From NCBI RefSeq assembly GCF_039555335.1, contig NC_092629.1, forward strand, positions 1,683,935-1,747,934: a DNA stretch of 64,000 nucleotides. The letters are read 5' to 3'. Shown piece by piece: positions 53,829 to 64,000 of this stretch (positions within the stretch are counted from its first letter, which is position 1; every line of letters starts with the position of its first letter). The notes beneath the pieces are model-generated. The model had not been told where the DNA came from. It made no database searches and saw only the letters and a program-made list of their open reading frames with translations. Made by a program: the position numbers and the translations under genes. The DNA comes from Amphiura filiformis. Its lineage: Eukaryota; Echinodermata; Ophiuroidea; Amphilepidida; Amphiuridae.

Positions 53829-55149
53829 CAGTCATGGACAAAAGTTTGGAATATTTTAAGTTTTTTACATAGCCCTGTTTTTAAGTGCAGATTTCTTACC
53901 ATCAATGACCCGTCAGACATGGAAAATGGATCAAAGGTGTCTGGCAAGATCTTAGGTACCATTCCATATCACACATTACGCAATGTAGGACAATGGCTTC
54001 TTATGCCTGACCAATGAACCATCGGGCGTCCTTTTTGCAGTTATTTTAGCGATATGATTCATATGGTTACATTGACTTTTGCATTACCGTGTGAAGAAAC
54101 CAGCTTTATTCTGTTGCATCTGTCTGTTGTATACGATATTTCTGATCATGGTGTGCGAGTAGAGGGCAGATTTATACGAACGCATCATTGACTTACGTAA
54201 TCGCGGCTACAAACAGGAGGATATTGGTGCCGCTTTAGGGATACACAAGGTGCAGTTTCTAAAAATTTTGAAGAAACGTCGAGAGACATGAACTGCTACA
54301 ATGTGATCTTCGGTGACGAGGCCCGGTTCCTTCTTTACAGACAACATAGTCTATTCAAGGTCCGAAGACAGGTTAGGCAAGTTCTGCTTGAGGATTGTAC
54401 CCTGCATGCTAGAAGCACACGTGAACCAGGACCAATAGCTGCATGTTCTTGATACAGTTATGCTTCAATTTACAAGAAAAGACTTCGGGAACAATTTCGT
54501 GATCCAAGATGACAACACCACGGCGCACAGAGACCGACGCTTGAGGGAAATCCTTGAAAATGAGAATGTAGAACACATGGACTGACCGGCTTTGAGCCCG
54601 GATATGAACCCTATAGAGAACTTATGGGCAGAAGTATCCCGCAGATTAGGTAACATGGACAACCAGCCAATCACCCTGCAGGAATTTAGACACGCCCTCA
54701 TTGTTTGCAGGCGAGATATTCCACAAGGAACCTTGGCAAGCCTGGTAGAGGGAATGCCACGTCGCATACGTGACATTGCGCTGGCAAAGGGTGGACACAC
54801 CAAATATTGAGTTCTGTTTTCTCAAGCAAGAGACTTATCTGAACATGTCACAGTGAGAGTTTTAAGTTTATGTTTAAACAATAAAGTTTGCTAGTGTCTT
54901 TAATCTTATTTTGGATAAAAGAGACCACCAAAAAGTGATGCAATTGTGTGATCCTTCCATTGTAATGCGCTTTCTCAGTTAATTATTTGTTTAATTGACA
55001 AACTGTGTGATGTTAGCATCAAAGGACATCTGTATCTTTCAAATAAGTTTCAACAGAGCACTACTCCAGAACAATAAACATGTTCCTAACGCGATCTAAA
55101 TTGCATTTGATACAGAAATGAAAATATTTCAAACTTTTGTCCATGACTG
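53829..55149 (+). mobile_element. Tc1/mariner element with matching ends, decayed transposase
   Basis: It begins CAGTCATGGACAAAAGTTTG and ends in the inverse, with TA on both sides (53,827-53,828 and 55,150-55,151). The transposase is readable in pieces: a helix-turn-helix (IIDLRNRGYKQEDIGAALG) near 54,190, FGDEARF near 54,315, VIQDDNTTAHR near 54,500, and SPDMNPIENLWAEVSRRL (54,600) with the last catalytic acidic region. Several stops and shifts make it inactive. Confidence 0.85.
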
Positions 55150-55151
55150 TA

Positions 55152-56035
55152 TAATAAAAAAATAGGGAGGTCAATTTCCCTGATTGTAACATATAGTTTG
55201 ACATATCTAAGGATGTACCGTTCTTTAGTTATAGCCAAAAAAAGGTCAAAGGTCACTTGTTGGCTCTATTTATGTCAAAAACATCCCTAAGTGGTCTGAT
55301 TTTGCCAAAAGAGGTGTCAATATGTTCGTCTTGATAAATCAATTAAAACAAAAGTTATGATTGCACCATCTTGGATGTTTCGTTACCTACCAAAATATGT
55401 TAAGAGCCAGTCTCCCTCATTGTGTACGGAGTTGTGATACAAAAAATAGAATTGTCTCTAAAAAATAATTTTGGTACATATTAGCACCAACAACTCACAT
55501 GTAAAATATGAGTGTGCAAAGCGCCCTCTTTCAGCTTGAAACAATTCTTGAAATTTCACCCTCTCTGAGCCTTACTTGCGAATAGTAAACTTTGGAGGAG
55601 CATTACATTGTGCGCCATCATCATCCCAACCTGAATTTTCCATTTTTTGAAGTACCAAATGGTTACATTACAAAAACCAAGAAAAAAAGTTTGATGGCGC
55701 ACAAAATCAGCAAATTCAATGCATCCAATGAACAGAATTTAGCCAAAGCAAACAAAGACCTAAGCTTTTTACTAATGTTATACATAAGTATAAGCTTATT
55801 ATCCTCTTCAACAATATGATTAAATATTGGCGTTGGACTGGACTAAAATGAGAAACATGTCGGACAAATATTAGGGACATATGAATAAAACCTCTATGCA
55901 TATTTTGCACTCTAACTCGAAATACAATTTGCCGACTTTACGAGCGGTTTGAAATTGAGATGGATATTCACATATGGGTTCTGGTGCCTTACATGACATC
56001 ACCAGCACTAATGCATGGTAGACTCATCCCTATCC
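55152..56035. other. Gene-free stretch
   Basis: Short frames only, none with recognisable motifs. Confidence 0.4.
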
Positions 56036-56039
56036 TACC

Positions 56040-56460
56040 GTGGTATTAATGTGACTTCAGTTTTGAGCAAGCTGTTAGAAAAGGCGTGGCTCTCCAGAGC
56101 GAACCATGTGATTGACGCCAAGCAACATGCAAAGAGGCTTTACCGCTAAGTGTTCGCCAATGAATGCTGTACTCCGGGTGTCTGAGTCCATTACGAAAGC
56201 TCCTGAATGTAGGAAATCTCTCTATATTATGCTTTTGGACGCTGGTCGACTATCTCATTCTCCTTGATGAGATACATCGGATGGGTATTAGTGGCAACTT
56301 GTGGTTGACCTTCAAGAGCATGTATAGTAAACCAACCACATCGTTAAAATGGAGAGACCAATTAGCTGACCTCTTTCAAGTCATGCAGGGACTGAGTGCG
56401 TCAAGGTGGCGTAACCTTCGCATCCATCTATGTTATACCTACTCCCTTCTTGACTTACCT
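56040..56460 (+). mobile_element. Decayed non-LTR reverse transcriptase relic
   Basis: Pieces of an RT are readable in shifting frames: ECRKSLYIMLLDAGRL near 56,205, then HRMGISGNLWLTFKSMYS, TSLKWRDQLADLFQVMQG and a worn region after the QG turn. This is a different element from the relic at 9.5 kb. No tail is recognisable. Confidence 0.65.
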
Positions 56461-56534
56461 TAATTGGCTTTGACACGCAAAGATACCGATGGTATGTGAA
56501 ACAACCTTGGGTCTTTAGCTTTAGCTTTAGCTTT

Positions 56535-57385
56535 AATAAACCAAAACAATTATATCAATCGACTCACAACTTTTGAAGATATGCTCTTTTAAAGAAATGT
56601 ACCCGTTTTTCACTCTGTCCACAGAGAAGGTGTGGCTACTTCAAAGATTGAAAAGGAGTACACATACCATGCATGAATATCAAACATTCCTCAATGATAA
56701 CTTTATAAAATAACTTTATTTATAGAATGGGCTTTACCGGTGGGTTTATGGGCAACGGATTGTGTTAATAGTGTCATTAATTTGTGGGTAAAATAGATGC
56801 CGAATGGGACTTCTTTTGCTTTACTTGCGATTAGTTATTTTTTCTTGGTTATTTATGCTTTTTTGTATATTATGTTTCTTACTTTCTTACTTTGTTGTTT
56901 CTTGCTTTCTTTTTTTATTTACAGCATAAGTCATTTCTCTTAAATGGTAACCCTAAAAGGCTGCTTGGTTTGTCTTTGGTTCTTCTGAAGTGAGTTTGCT
57001 GTGCTGTGTTTCAGCCCCTGTTCCTCATTGCATACATTGCGTTGCTTAACATCCTTGTGCGCCTGATACTTGCAAAAGCATTCAGTAATACGTTTGCGAA
57101 GATCTTGGATTTTTCCACAAAGGAAAAAAACAAGTGGTGTGAGGTCTGGTGATCGTGCAGGCCACTCCACAGCATGAGCCATCCAAACCACTCTGTTTGC
57201 TATCCGTGGACAGAGTGACAAACGGGTACTTTTATTCAAAAGGGCATATCTTCAAAAGTTGTGAGCCGATTGAAATAATTGTTTTGGTTTATGAAAGCTA
57301 ACGATTAAAGGTTTTCAACTTTTCATAAATAGGAGAAAAAGAGGGTGCAATGAGGGGCCACTTATTTTGGGACACCCTGTATAAT
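56535..57385 (-). mobile_element. IS630/Tc1-mariner-type element with inverted ends, relic transposase
   Basis: AACCAAAACAATTATATCAA...CACTCTGTCCACAG at 56,537-56,625 is mirrored at 57,205-57,290. The minus-strand frame 57,239-56,940 reads VEWPARSPDLTPLVFFLCG, the classic C-terminal WPxRSPDLTPLxFFLWG block of IS630-type transposases, with the rest of the enzyme missing. TTTTGGGACACCCTGTATA at about 57,365 looks like the family terminus. Confidence 0.65.
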
Positions 57386-57440
57386 GGTCAAAAATACGTT
57401 ACAGACGGTTTCACCAAGAGGCCATCTACCGTAAAACCTT

Positions 57441-58148
57441 TTCAATCAATCAATCAATCAAATTTATTTCCATCAAAAATTAAAACATACAAATAACATA
57501 CATGATAAAACGATGGAGGAGACACAAGTAGAAGCAAAAGCCTGTAAAATGTTGTGCCCCCTGAAACACTTAAAGAGCCTAAATATATAAACACAGATAC
57601 ACAAAATGAAAAAATACAATATACCAAGCCTGAAAGGAAAAAAGATAATACACTTGATTTCTCACCTCACACTCACACCAGGCACACTCCACCACAAAAA
57701 ATGTCATAGGCATGCAATAAAAAGGTATGCACATAAAAATAAATTTATATGTGTAAAACATTTATTTATATAAAATTCAGTAGTATTAACCAAATGTTAC
57801 CATATCAATGAATTCTACTTGTAAATATCAAAAAACAGATTTCAAGTTTGACTTAAAATGGCCTAAGGTTGCTGACATTTAAAAAATTTTTGGCAATGCA
57901 TTCCATACTTTTGGTCCAACCGTTAAGATACTGTTGATTTTGTGGATAGGTATTTTATAATCATTCCTATTCCTTGTATTATAGTTATGATTTTCTTTGT
58001 GAGTCTGGAAGAAATTTTCAAAAGATCTAGGTAACATTTTGTTATTATACTTAAACATAAATATAGCAACTTCCTTTTTGAACATATCAAAAATATTTAA
58101 TACCTTAAACATTTTGAAAATTGGTTCAGTGTGACTAATCCTTTTAAT
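57441..58148 (-). mobile_element. 3' end of a non-LTR retrotransposon with (TGAT)n tail
   Basis: The minus frame encodes KEVAIFMFKYNNKMLP, NHNYNTRNRNDYKIP and VGPKVWNALPKIF, the C-terminal end of a CR1/jockey-type RT. The 3' tail at about 57,443-57,463 is a short repeat (TGAT/ATCA) as used by such elements. It abuts a receptor-like fragment at 58,150. Confidence 0.7.
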
Positions 58149-58149
58149 G

Positions 58150-58334
58150 ACGATATGTACCATATCGGCTGATATTAAAAGGTCTGCTGTCGATAAACTG
58201 GCAATGTACCAGTTAAATAGGTTCTCGCGGAATGCATTCACTTTGGTGAAGACCAGCAAAACTTGGCTGTTACCCAGGAAGTTAATAATGACGATGATAA
58301 TTTGCACTCGCGGAAAACTCCATGTTGTCTGCAA
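58150..58334 (-). pseudogene. GPCR fragment (TM1-TM2), fused in frame to RT sequence
   Basis: The minus frame from 58,334 reads IIVIINFLGNSQVLLVF, then FRENLFNWYIASLSTADLL. This is the GN...V of TM1 and the N-x-x-x-A/S-L-S-x-A-D-L-L of TM2 in rhodopsin-family receptors. After SADMVHIV the frame runs into RT C-terminal sequence. No further receptor helices are seen, so this is a truncated or pseudogenic receptor, or an exon disrupted by the insertion. Confidence 0.5.
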
Positions 58335-58345
58335 ATTTGCCGTTG

Positions 58346-59672
58346 TGGTTATAGCTAATATATAACAATGTTACAATAAGAGCAATCTTGTGAAAACTAT
58401 CAAACTTGATATCTTAGAAAACTTTCCTAAATCGTTTGTTGCGTCATTTACTGTCTACGTGTTACAATGAAAATGAGAATTATTACAAAATGGATTTCAT
58501 CATCTGCAATCAGTTCAGTAAATCTTTGTGTGAGATTCGAATGTTGCAAGCAGAAATTCTACACTTTAACACTACTTCAATGTCAGTGATTGTTTTGCTT
58601 AGTGGGCGCTACAGCCATACAGGTTCGTTGTCTGTGTGGCAGGTCACATGGGAACAAGTGAACACGGGACAAGGGCACACGCCACAAGGGAACAGCCTAT
58701 GGATACAGGGCCTAAGAAGAATGCTCATACACTTGTGATGTAACGTGCAAACGTAATCTCTATACCATGAAGATACAACAAAGTTAGAGCCACGGGAGTA
58801 TGTGTTCTCATCAATTGGTACAGACAGCAAACAAGCTGGGATTAATGTCAGCACCAAAACGGAGAAATTTGTATATTTTTTCGAAAGCTTCTAAGAGTAT
58901 CTAAGAGTTTCATCTTACCAACGTGCAACACAAAGAATTCAAATGAAGAGACCATTGAGTAGTGCCATCCAGTACCAACATAGCCTGTTTCACCTGTTCA
59001 TATCAAAACAATTAAACGGCATAATGTCATAATTTGAAGGGTTCAATTAAATCATGATTCGAATTGGGATCCAATACAAACAATGCGTAGCTCAGATTCA
59101 CCGCTATTGACTATGAGCAAGTACACTAATTATATTAATCGGGTCAAGGAAATAAAAGGACGATTTTATTAGTACGACAGAATTTTATTTCAGCCTTATA
59201 GTCAATATTGTTAAAAAATCCGATTTTTTTTAATTGCATTTATTTAAGGCATTCCCATCAGTCCGAATTTTGAAGGTCAAGAAAAGATTTAAATAAACAA
59301 ATCTGATTTCCTCGGTAAATGTTGTTTAATTATTTCCTGTAGTTTTATTTATTTAATTATATCAATTTGAAATATATACACGAATAAATTTGAATTGGAT
59401 TGAAATTGTAGGCTATTCATCATTTTTAAAAAATCACCTGCTTTCTTTGGATGGTATTAGTTCTGTATAATGGTCATGAAATATATTATTTTAAAGCGAA
59501 TGGTTTTACTACGCCATGTTTAATTTAAAGTAGACAACCATCTTATTTGGTTAAATCTGGTAGGCCAAATTCGATGTTAACAAATAAATAAATGCTTTAA
59601 AGTTGAAAATATAAGTTAACACTTGTAAGCAATTATTTATATGGTTCCATGTGCATTTGGTGAGGCCTTTCG
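58346..59672. other. Gene-free AT-rich stretch
   Basis: No frame with recognisable motifs on either strand up to the TTAA that starts the next MITE. Confidence 0.4.
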
Positions 59673-59676
59673 TTAA

Positions 59677-60331
59677 GGGATCTAAAATGAGCGTTTATTG
59701 CGTTTCGACAGTATTTTTTGTGGGACATGAGAGCACCTCAGACCTATCGAATTGCATTCTGAATACAAAACATGTCTTTCTGATATCAAATAATTTTCAT
59801 TTTTTGAAAATCACAATATAATACAAATTTTATGACAAATTATAAAAATTTGATATTTTTCAAATTTTTGATATATAACAGTCCACGAAGTAAATTATAT
59901 AAATCTAATGATATATTCTTAAAGTGTATGTAGCAGGGAGGAAAAGCCGACGGTCAATTGAAAATGTTGACCTTTCATATTGAAGATATAGATTTTTTCC
60001 CAAAAAGACCTTATTTTTTTGGGTGTTTTGGGAAAAAAATCCATATCTTCAATACGAAAGGTCAAAATTGTCAATTGATCGTCGGCATTTCATCCACCTA
60101 CATACACATTATATAAATCATCAGATTTATAAAGTTTACTTCGAGTACTGTTAAATATCAAAATATCAATTTTAATGATTTGCCATAAAATGTGTATTAA
60201 ATTGCGAATTTCAAAAACCAAAATTATTTGATATCAGAATGACATTCTTCGTATTCAGAATGCGATTCGATATGTCTGATGTGCTCTAATGTCCCAAAAT
60301 AAATACTGTCCAAACGTTCATACCCCAGCCC
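59677..60331. mobile_element. MITE family 1, full copy, reverse orientation, TTAA flanks
   Basis: It starts GGGATCTAAAATGAGCG and ends TACCCCAGCCC between TTAA at 59,673-59,676 and 60,332-60,335. The sequence closely matches 1651-2299 in reverse. Confidence 0.85.
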
Positions 60332-60397
60332 TTAAGAAGTTATCTTCGGGTCTTATATCCATGATAAAATGTTCAGCAAAACGCTCGAATCCCTTAA

Positions 60398-60700
60398 GGG
60401 CTCGGATAGCGATGTTTGTACAGTATTTTGTTGGACCTAAGAGCACATCAGACACTCCAAATAGGATTTTGAATACGAAGAATATCCTTCTGATATGAAA
60501 TGATTTTGATTTTTTTGAAATTAATACTAATTTTGAGGCAAATCATTAAAACTTATTATTTTTAACATTTACCAGTCCTCGAAATAAACTTTATAAATCT
60601 AATGATATGTACTTTAAGTGTATATAGCTGGGAAGAAATCCGCCTATCATATGAAAAAAAATTGACCTTTCGTATTGAAGATTTTCCCAAAAGACCTTTC
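60398..60700. mobile_element. MITE family 1, diverged half copy
   Basis: GGGCTCGGATAGCG after TTAA at 60,394-60,397 is followed by CAGTATTTTGTTGGACC and the rest of one arm, more diverged than the full copies. The second arm is missing. Confidence 0.6.
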
Positions 60701-62984
60701 CAAGAACACATGTAAAAATTATACCACACACTTGATTGCGTAACAACAGTAGTATAAAATCAATGTTCTACAATCTCTGGCTAAAAATGAGTCGTTTTTG
60801 TTAAGAGACATAATAGGCTGTTAATGAAGTATTGTTGTATATTTAAGAATTTCTCGGGAATGAAAGTATGGAGAGTGTTGTCTTTTGGAATAGTAGTAGA
60901 AGACAAACTTCCAACTCATAAAATTGTTTTTATTGGGCTGGAAATTTTAGTTTATTTATAATGTGTGGGCAACTGTGTGGGCAAATGTGTGCTATATTTG
61001 ATAAAAACAAAGTTTATTTTTTTTTTATTAAAAACTAAATTTATTGTTTGCCAGTTCTGTTGACTAATCCAAAAACATTTAAAAAAATCGGGAATCTCCC
61101 TAGAAAATATGTGACGTGGTATATCATCAGACAATATTTTAACCATTATTAACATCAACAATTTGCAACAAACCCAAAAAAATCACTCGGGCAGATTTTT
61201 TGCTATTTCTCTATTTATGATCCTGCCCAAAAGTGTCTCCTTTCGATATACCACGTCACATTTAAAGGAAATATTGGAATGTCATCTTTTCCTGGGAAAG
61301 ATCTGACAGCAGGCCAGGCCATGGCCAGAGAGTAACATGAGTAGGTTTCTTTCACCTTGAAGGCAAGGATAGTCTTGCAAATATGGGCTAACTTTCCCCT
61401 AGGCCATCCAATATGCCATGAATTAGTAGGACTACAACTGGTATCTGTTACGTTTATGTGCTCCTTTGAAACATAACTCTTATTATACTTTTGTTGTTTT
61501 ATATCAGAGAGAGAAATCATCATTTGAGTGAGAAAAAAATCACATGAATTATTTAATGTCTAGTATTCCGATTAGTGCAGATTGGTATTATATTTTACTT
61601 GAGAGCATAAATAAAAACACATAAGACGAATAAGGCGCCATGATGGAAGGTCAGGTCGGGTATCAAATGTTAATAGAGACTTTGCGGAATGAAGTTACTT
61701 TAACTGGAACGGCAACTTCAGAAATATCGATTGGATTTCTTGCTCAAATTTACTCCAACGCGAACGTATGGTTGGTTACTGCAACAACAGCTTCTTGTCG
61801 CTTAAACTCGGGACATGTGTATCAATGTGCGTTCAAAAGAAGGGCATGTGTAAGAGCTACATCCAAAAGTCTCTCTTTTGTTTAGTCAAGTGGTTATTAG
61901 TCCCACTTCAAGACAAAAGACTCTACCTTAAGACCATCGTTTGAGTAAACATGAATGAACTCGCGATACCACTCAACATGGTTTATGTCGAGACCCAGCG
62001 TTAATCTCCTTATCATATTATTTTGAAACTAGCTAGGCCCTATACGCGAGCCTATACGTTTCAATTAATATTCTTACGATAGTTATAGGCCTATATAATA
62101 TAATATTATGTAATAAAGGCTCGTCAGCTATGTCAATTTCATATTCCAATTTACTTCGCAAAGCCTAATGAAATACATATTCTTTATTTCTTTCCCCTCC
62201 TTCTGAATCTCTCTCCCCCTTCCCCTCCTGTTTCCCCTTCCCTACATTCTCCTTATTTTCCCCTCCTTCTCCCCTCTATCTGTACTCGCTCTCTCAAACC
62301 TGACCCTCCTATAATTACCCACTCGCACTCCTGTTTCCCCCTCCCCAGTGATTTTGTCAGGGTTTTTCTGTTAGGAGGGCGTGGGCCAATTCTCAAAGGG
62401 AAACATTTTTACAAAAATGGGCTTAAAATATCACGGCGGCCAGCATCCAAAAGGGGAGGGTCAAGAAGGAAGACAAGATGTCCCACGGGGGAGCCCCCTG
62501 GCTACCAGCAAAGCACCTCCCTGTCCACTTCCAATGCTGCCCTCACTCTCCTCATCCCTACCCCCTCTCTTACCAGGCACAACCTATGACATGTTATATA
62601 TAAAAATGTTATGCACCTGTTTTACTCTTCCAGAAGTATCGTATACTGCTGGCTTAAGTAAAACCAGACCATTTTACTGGAACCGAATCCCCTTGGCGTT
62701 GAAGTCAAGCTAAAAACTTGATTCCGCAAGCTGATTTGGTGTACGCCATGAGCACACACAAAATTATAAATCAAGTGTGACGTTTGGAACAAAATATTTT
62801 GATCTAATTCAATCAATAATTTTCAACAACATGTAGCATGTTTTTTACCCAACCAAATTAGATTTCCAATAATTGGTCTATTAACTGGATAATACATAAG
62901 TGGTAATTATGTGGTCTATGAGGAAATAGGCAAACTATTGTTCTAAATTATGACGTATTTCATCATAATTTACGGCACACTATA
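60701..62984. other. Gene-free stretch
   Basis: It includes a C/T-rich block (62,185-62,345). An 81-residue open frame at 61,640-61,885 starts MMEGQVGYQMLIETLRNE but lacks motifs and splice context, so I do not call it a gene. Confidence 0.4.
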
Positions 62985-63090
62985 GATTCTCGCGTTAACT
63001 TTAACTTCAAGCCGCTTTAATGGCAGAGTGGTTTTGAATACATAATCCTTTATAATCCTCTAGACGTTAAAGTTTGTGGTTTCTTCATTT
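62985..63090. repeat. Dispersed repeat, SINE-like, copy 2
   Basis: TGGCAGAGTGGTTTTGAATA...ATAATCCTCTAGACGTTAAA matches 49,470-49,590, with the same box A-like TGGCAGAGTGG. Confidence 0.5.
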
Positions 63091-64000
63091 CGCAAGGTCT
63101 CTATTGTAACTTCAAATACTACTTGTATTTCATACCTTGCCTCTGTCACGTATTTCCTTCATATTATTGACAGCAAGTCCTAATTTTGACTTTGCTATTG
63201 CAAAAAGTCATTTCATTTCAAATTAGTAGACTTTCTTTGAAAAAACATATCACTGGTGCCTGATGGGAAATACCTGTCATAAACTGGATCGTTTTCGCCT
63301 GGTTTGTGCCCAGATGTATTGGGGGCGTGCTATGCTCTCATTGAACAGGCAAAGTTCACAAAACTAACAACGTTGTTATTAATTTTGCCAATCTCAATTA
63401 ACATGATCCAAGGGGTCGAACATGAATTATTCATAACGGATCGATAACTGGCCTCGTTTTTATAATAGTAAACCAGCGGAATTTTTCATAGGTTTTGCGT
63501 TGCTAATAGAACAACCGTGAATTTAGTATCACCCCCTTGGTTTTAGTCTCACTTAATCATTGTCTTTCTAACACGCTTTACAAACGATCAACTATCATCA
63601 CTATGACGAAATGTAACAATACCAGTTTTACGGGATTTATGACACCTATTCTTAAACACTTTAGAATGCCCTTCCAATCTTGTTGGCTCTTACAAGTGTA
63701 ATATCAGATATGACAAGATATCACACACTTTAGCGCGACATCATAATTTTTGGTGGTTCGTCTCGTTGTTTTAATTATAATTGATGTCGCCCGCGTTATA
63801 TGAGACGATACATTATACAGAAAGCAGTGGTTTAACCCTAGTACTACTGAGCCATATTTTGTAACACACACTACGAAGGGGCGGAGGTGGGTTGTACATC
63901 ATGCAGTTATTGATGCCTACATGTATGCACACAACACAGGGGCACTGACAATAGGCAATTGACCCGTACAGGTAGCGTTGTGTTGCAGATATAGGAGATA
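63091..64000. other. Gene-free stretch to the window end
   Basis: I see no supported feature here. Confidence 0.4.

Noticed and set aside
61640-61885. 81-residue open frame as a gene
   Set aside because: No motifs, no splice context and no neighbouring support. The length is within chance for this composition.

Overview
This window looks like an invertebrate animal genome. It has AT-rich intergenic DNA, GT-AG split exons, several families of hairpin (MITE-like) repeats, non-LTR retrotransposon and Tc1/mariner relics, microsatellites and one 200-base scaffold gap. A deuterostome invertebrate is my guess from the Calx-beta extracellular gene and the repeat style, but the sequence alone does not prove it.

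Layout. (1) 1-13.8 kb: the 3' end of a non-LTR retrotransposon, then a run of exons encoding Calx-beta domains of a large FRAS1/FREM/ECM3-like extracellular protein. Each domain is split over two phase-1 exons. Beyond about 7.3 kb the exons are visibly decayed. MITEs, an RT relic and the gap lie among them. (2) 13,842-37,510: a complete 23.7-kb Polinton/Maverick (polintovirus/adintovirus type). It is bounded by about 0.9-1.0 kb terminal inverted repeats made mostly of a 27-bp tandem unit, and flanked by TACTGT on both sides. (3) 37.5-47.8 kb: repeats only, including two inverted copies of a 1.2-kb element, a Myb/SANT (Harbinger-like) relic, telomere-like repeats in a hairpin and a 135-bp tandem array. 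(4) 47.8-50.5 kb: the last three exons of a single-pass membrane protein, possibly the same host gene. (5) 50.5-64 kb: repeats, a Tc1-like element with intact ends, RT relics, an IS630/mariner-type relic and a GPCR fragment fused to an RT tail.

The Polinton carries a protein-primed DNA polymerase B, a DDE integrase, an FtsK/HerA-type packaging ATPase, a double-jelly-roll major capsid protein, a probable penton protein, a phage-tail-like fibre protein, several small membrane proteins and a zinc-ribbon protein resembling VLTF3-type viral late transcription factors. I did not find the usual adenain-like protease. About a dozen of its genes are broken by small indels, mostly next to homopolymers, while about nine are intact. 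This fits either a very young element decaying by indels or base-calling errors in the assembly.

The most interesting signal is a coherent expression system inside the Polinton. Most genes start directly behind an AATAAAAG-like box that abuts the ATG, sometimes as a palindrome serving two divergent genes. Many genes end in a perfect or near-perfect AT-flanked hairpin. A VLTF3-like factor is encoded alongside. Together these suggest the element directs its own virus-style initiation and 3'-end formation. A second striking point is a three-level nest: a MITE inside a TTAA-flanked 3.1-kb element inside a Polinton gene.
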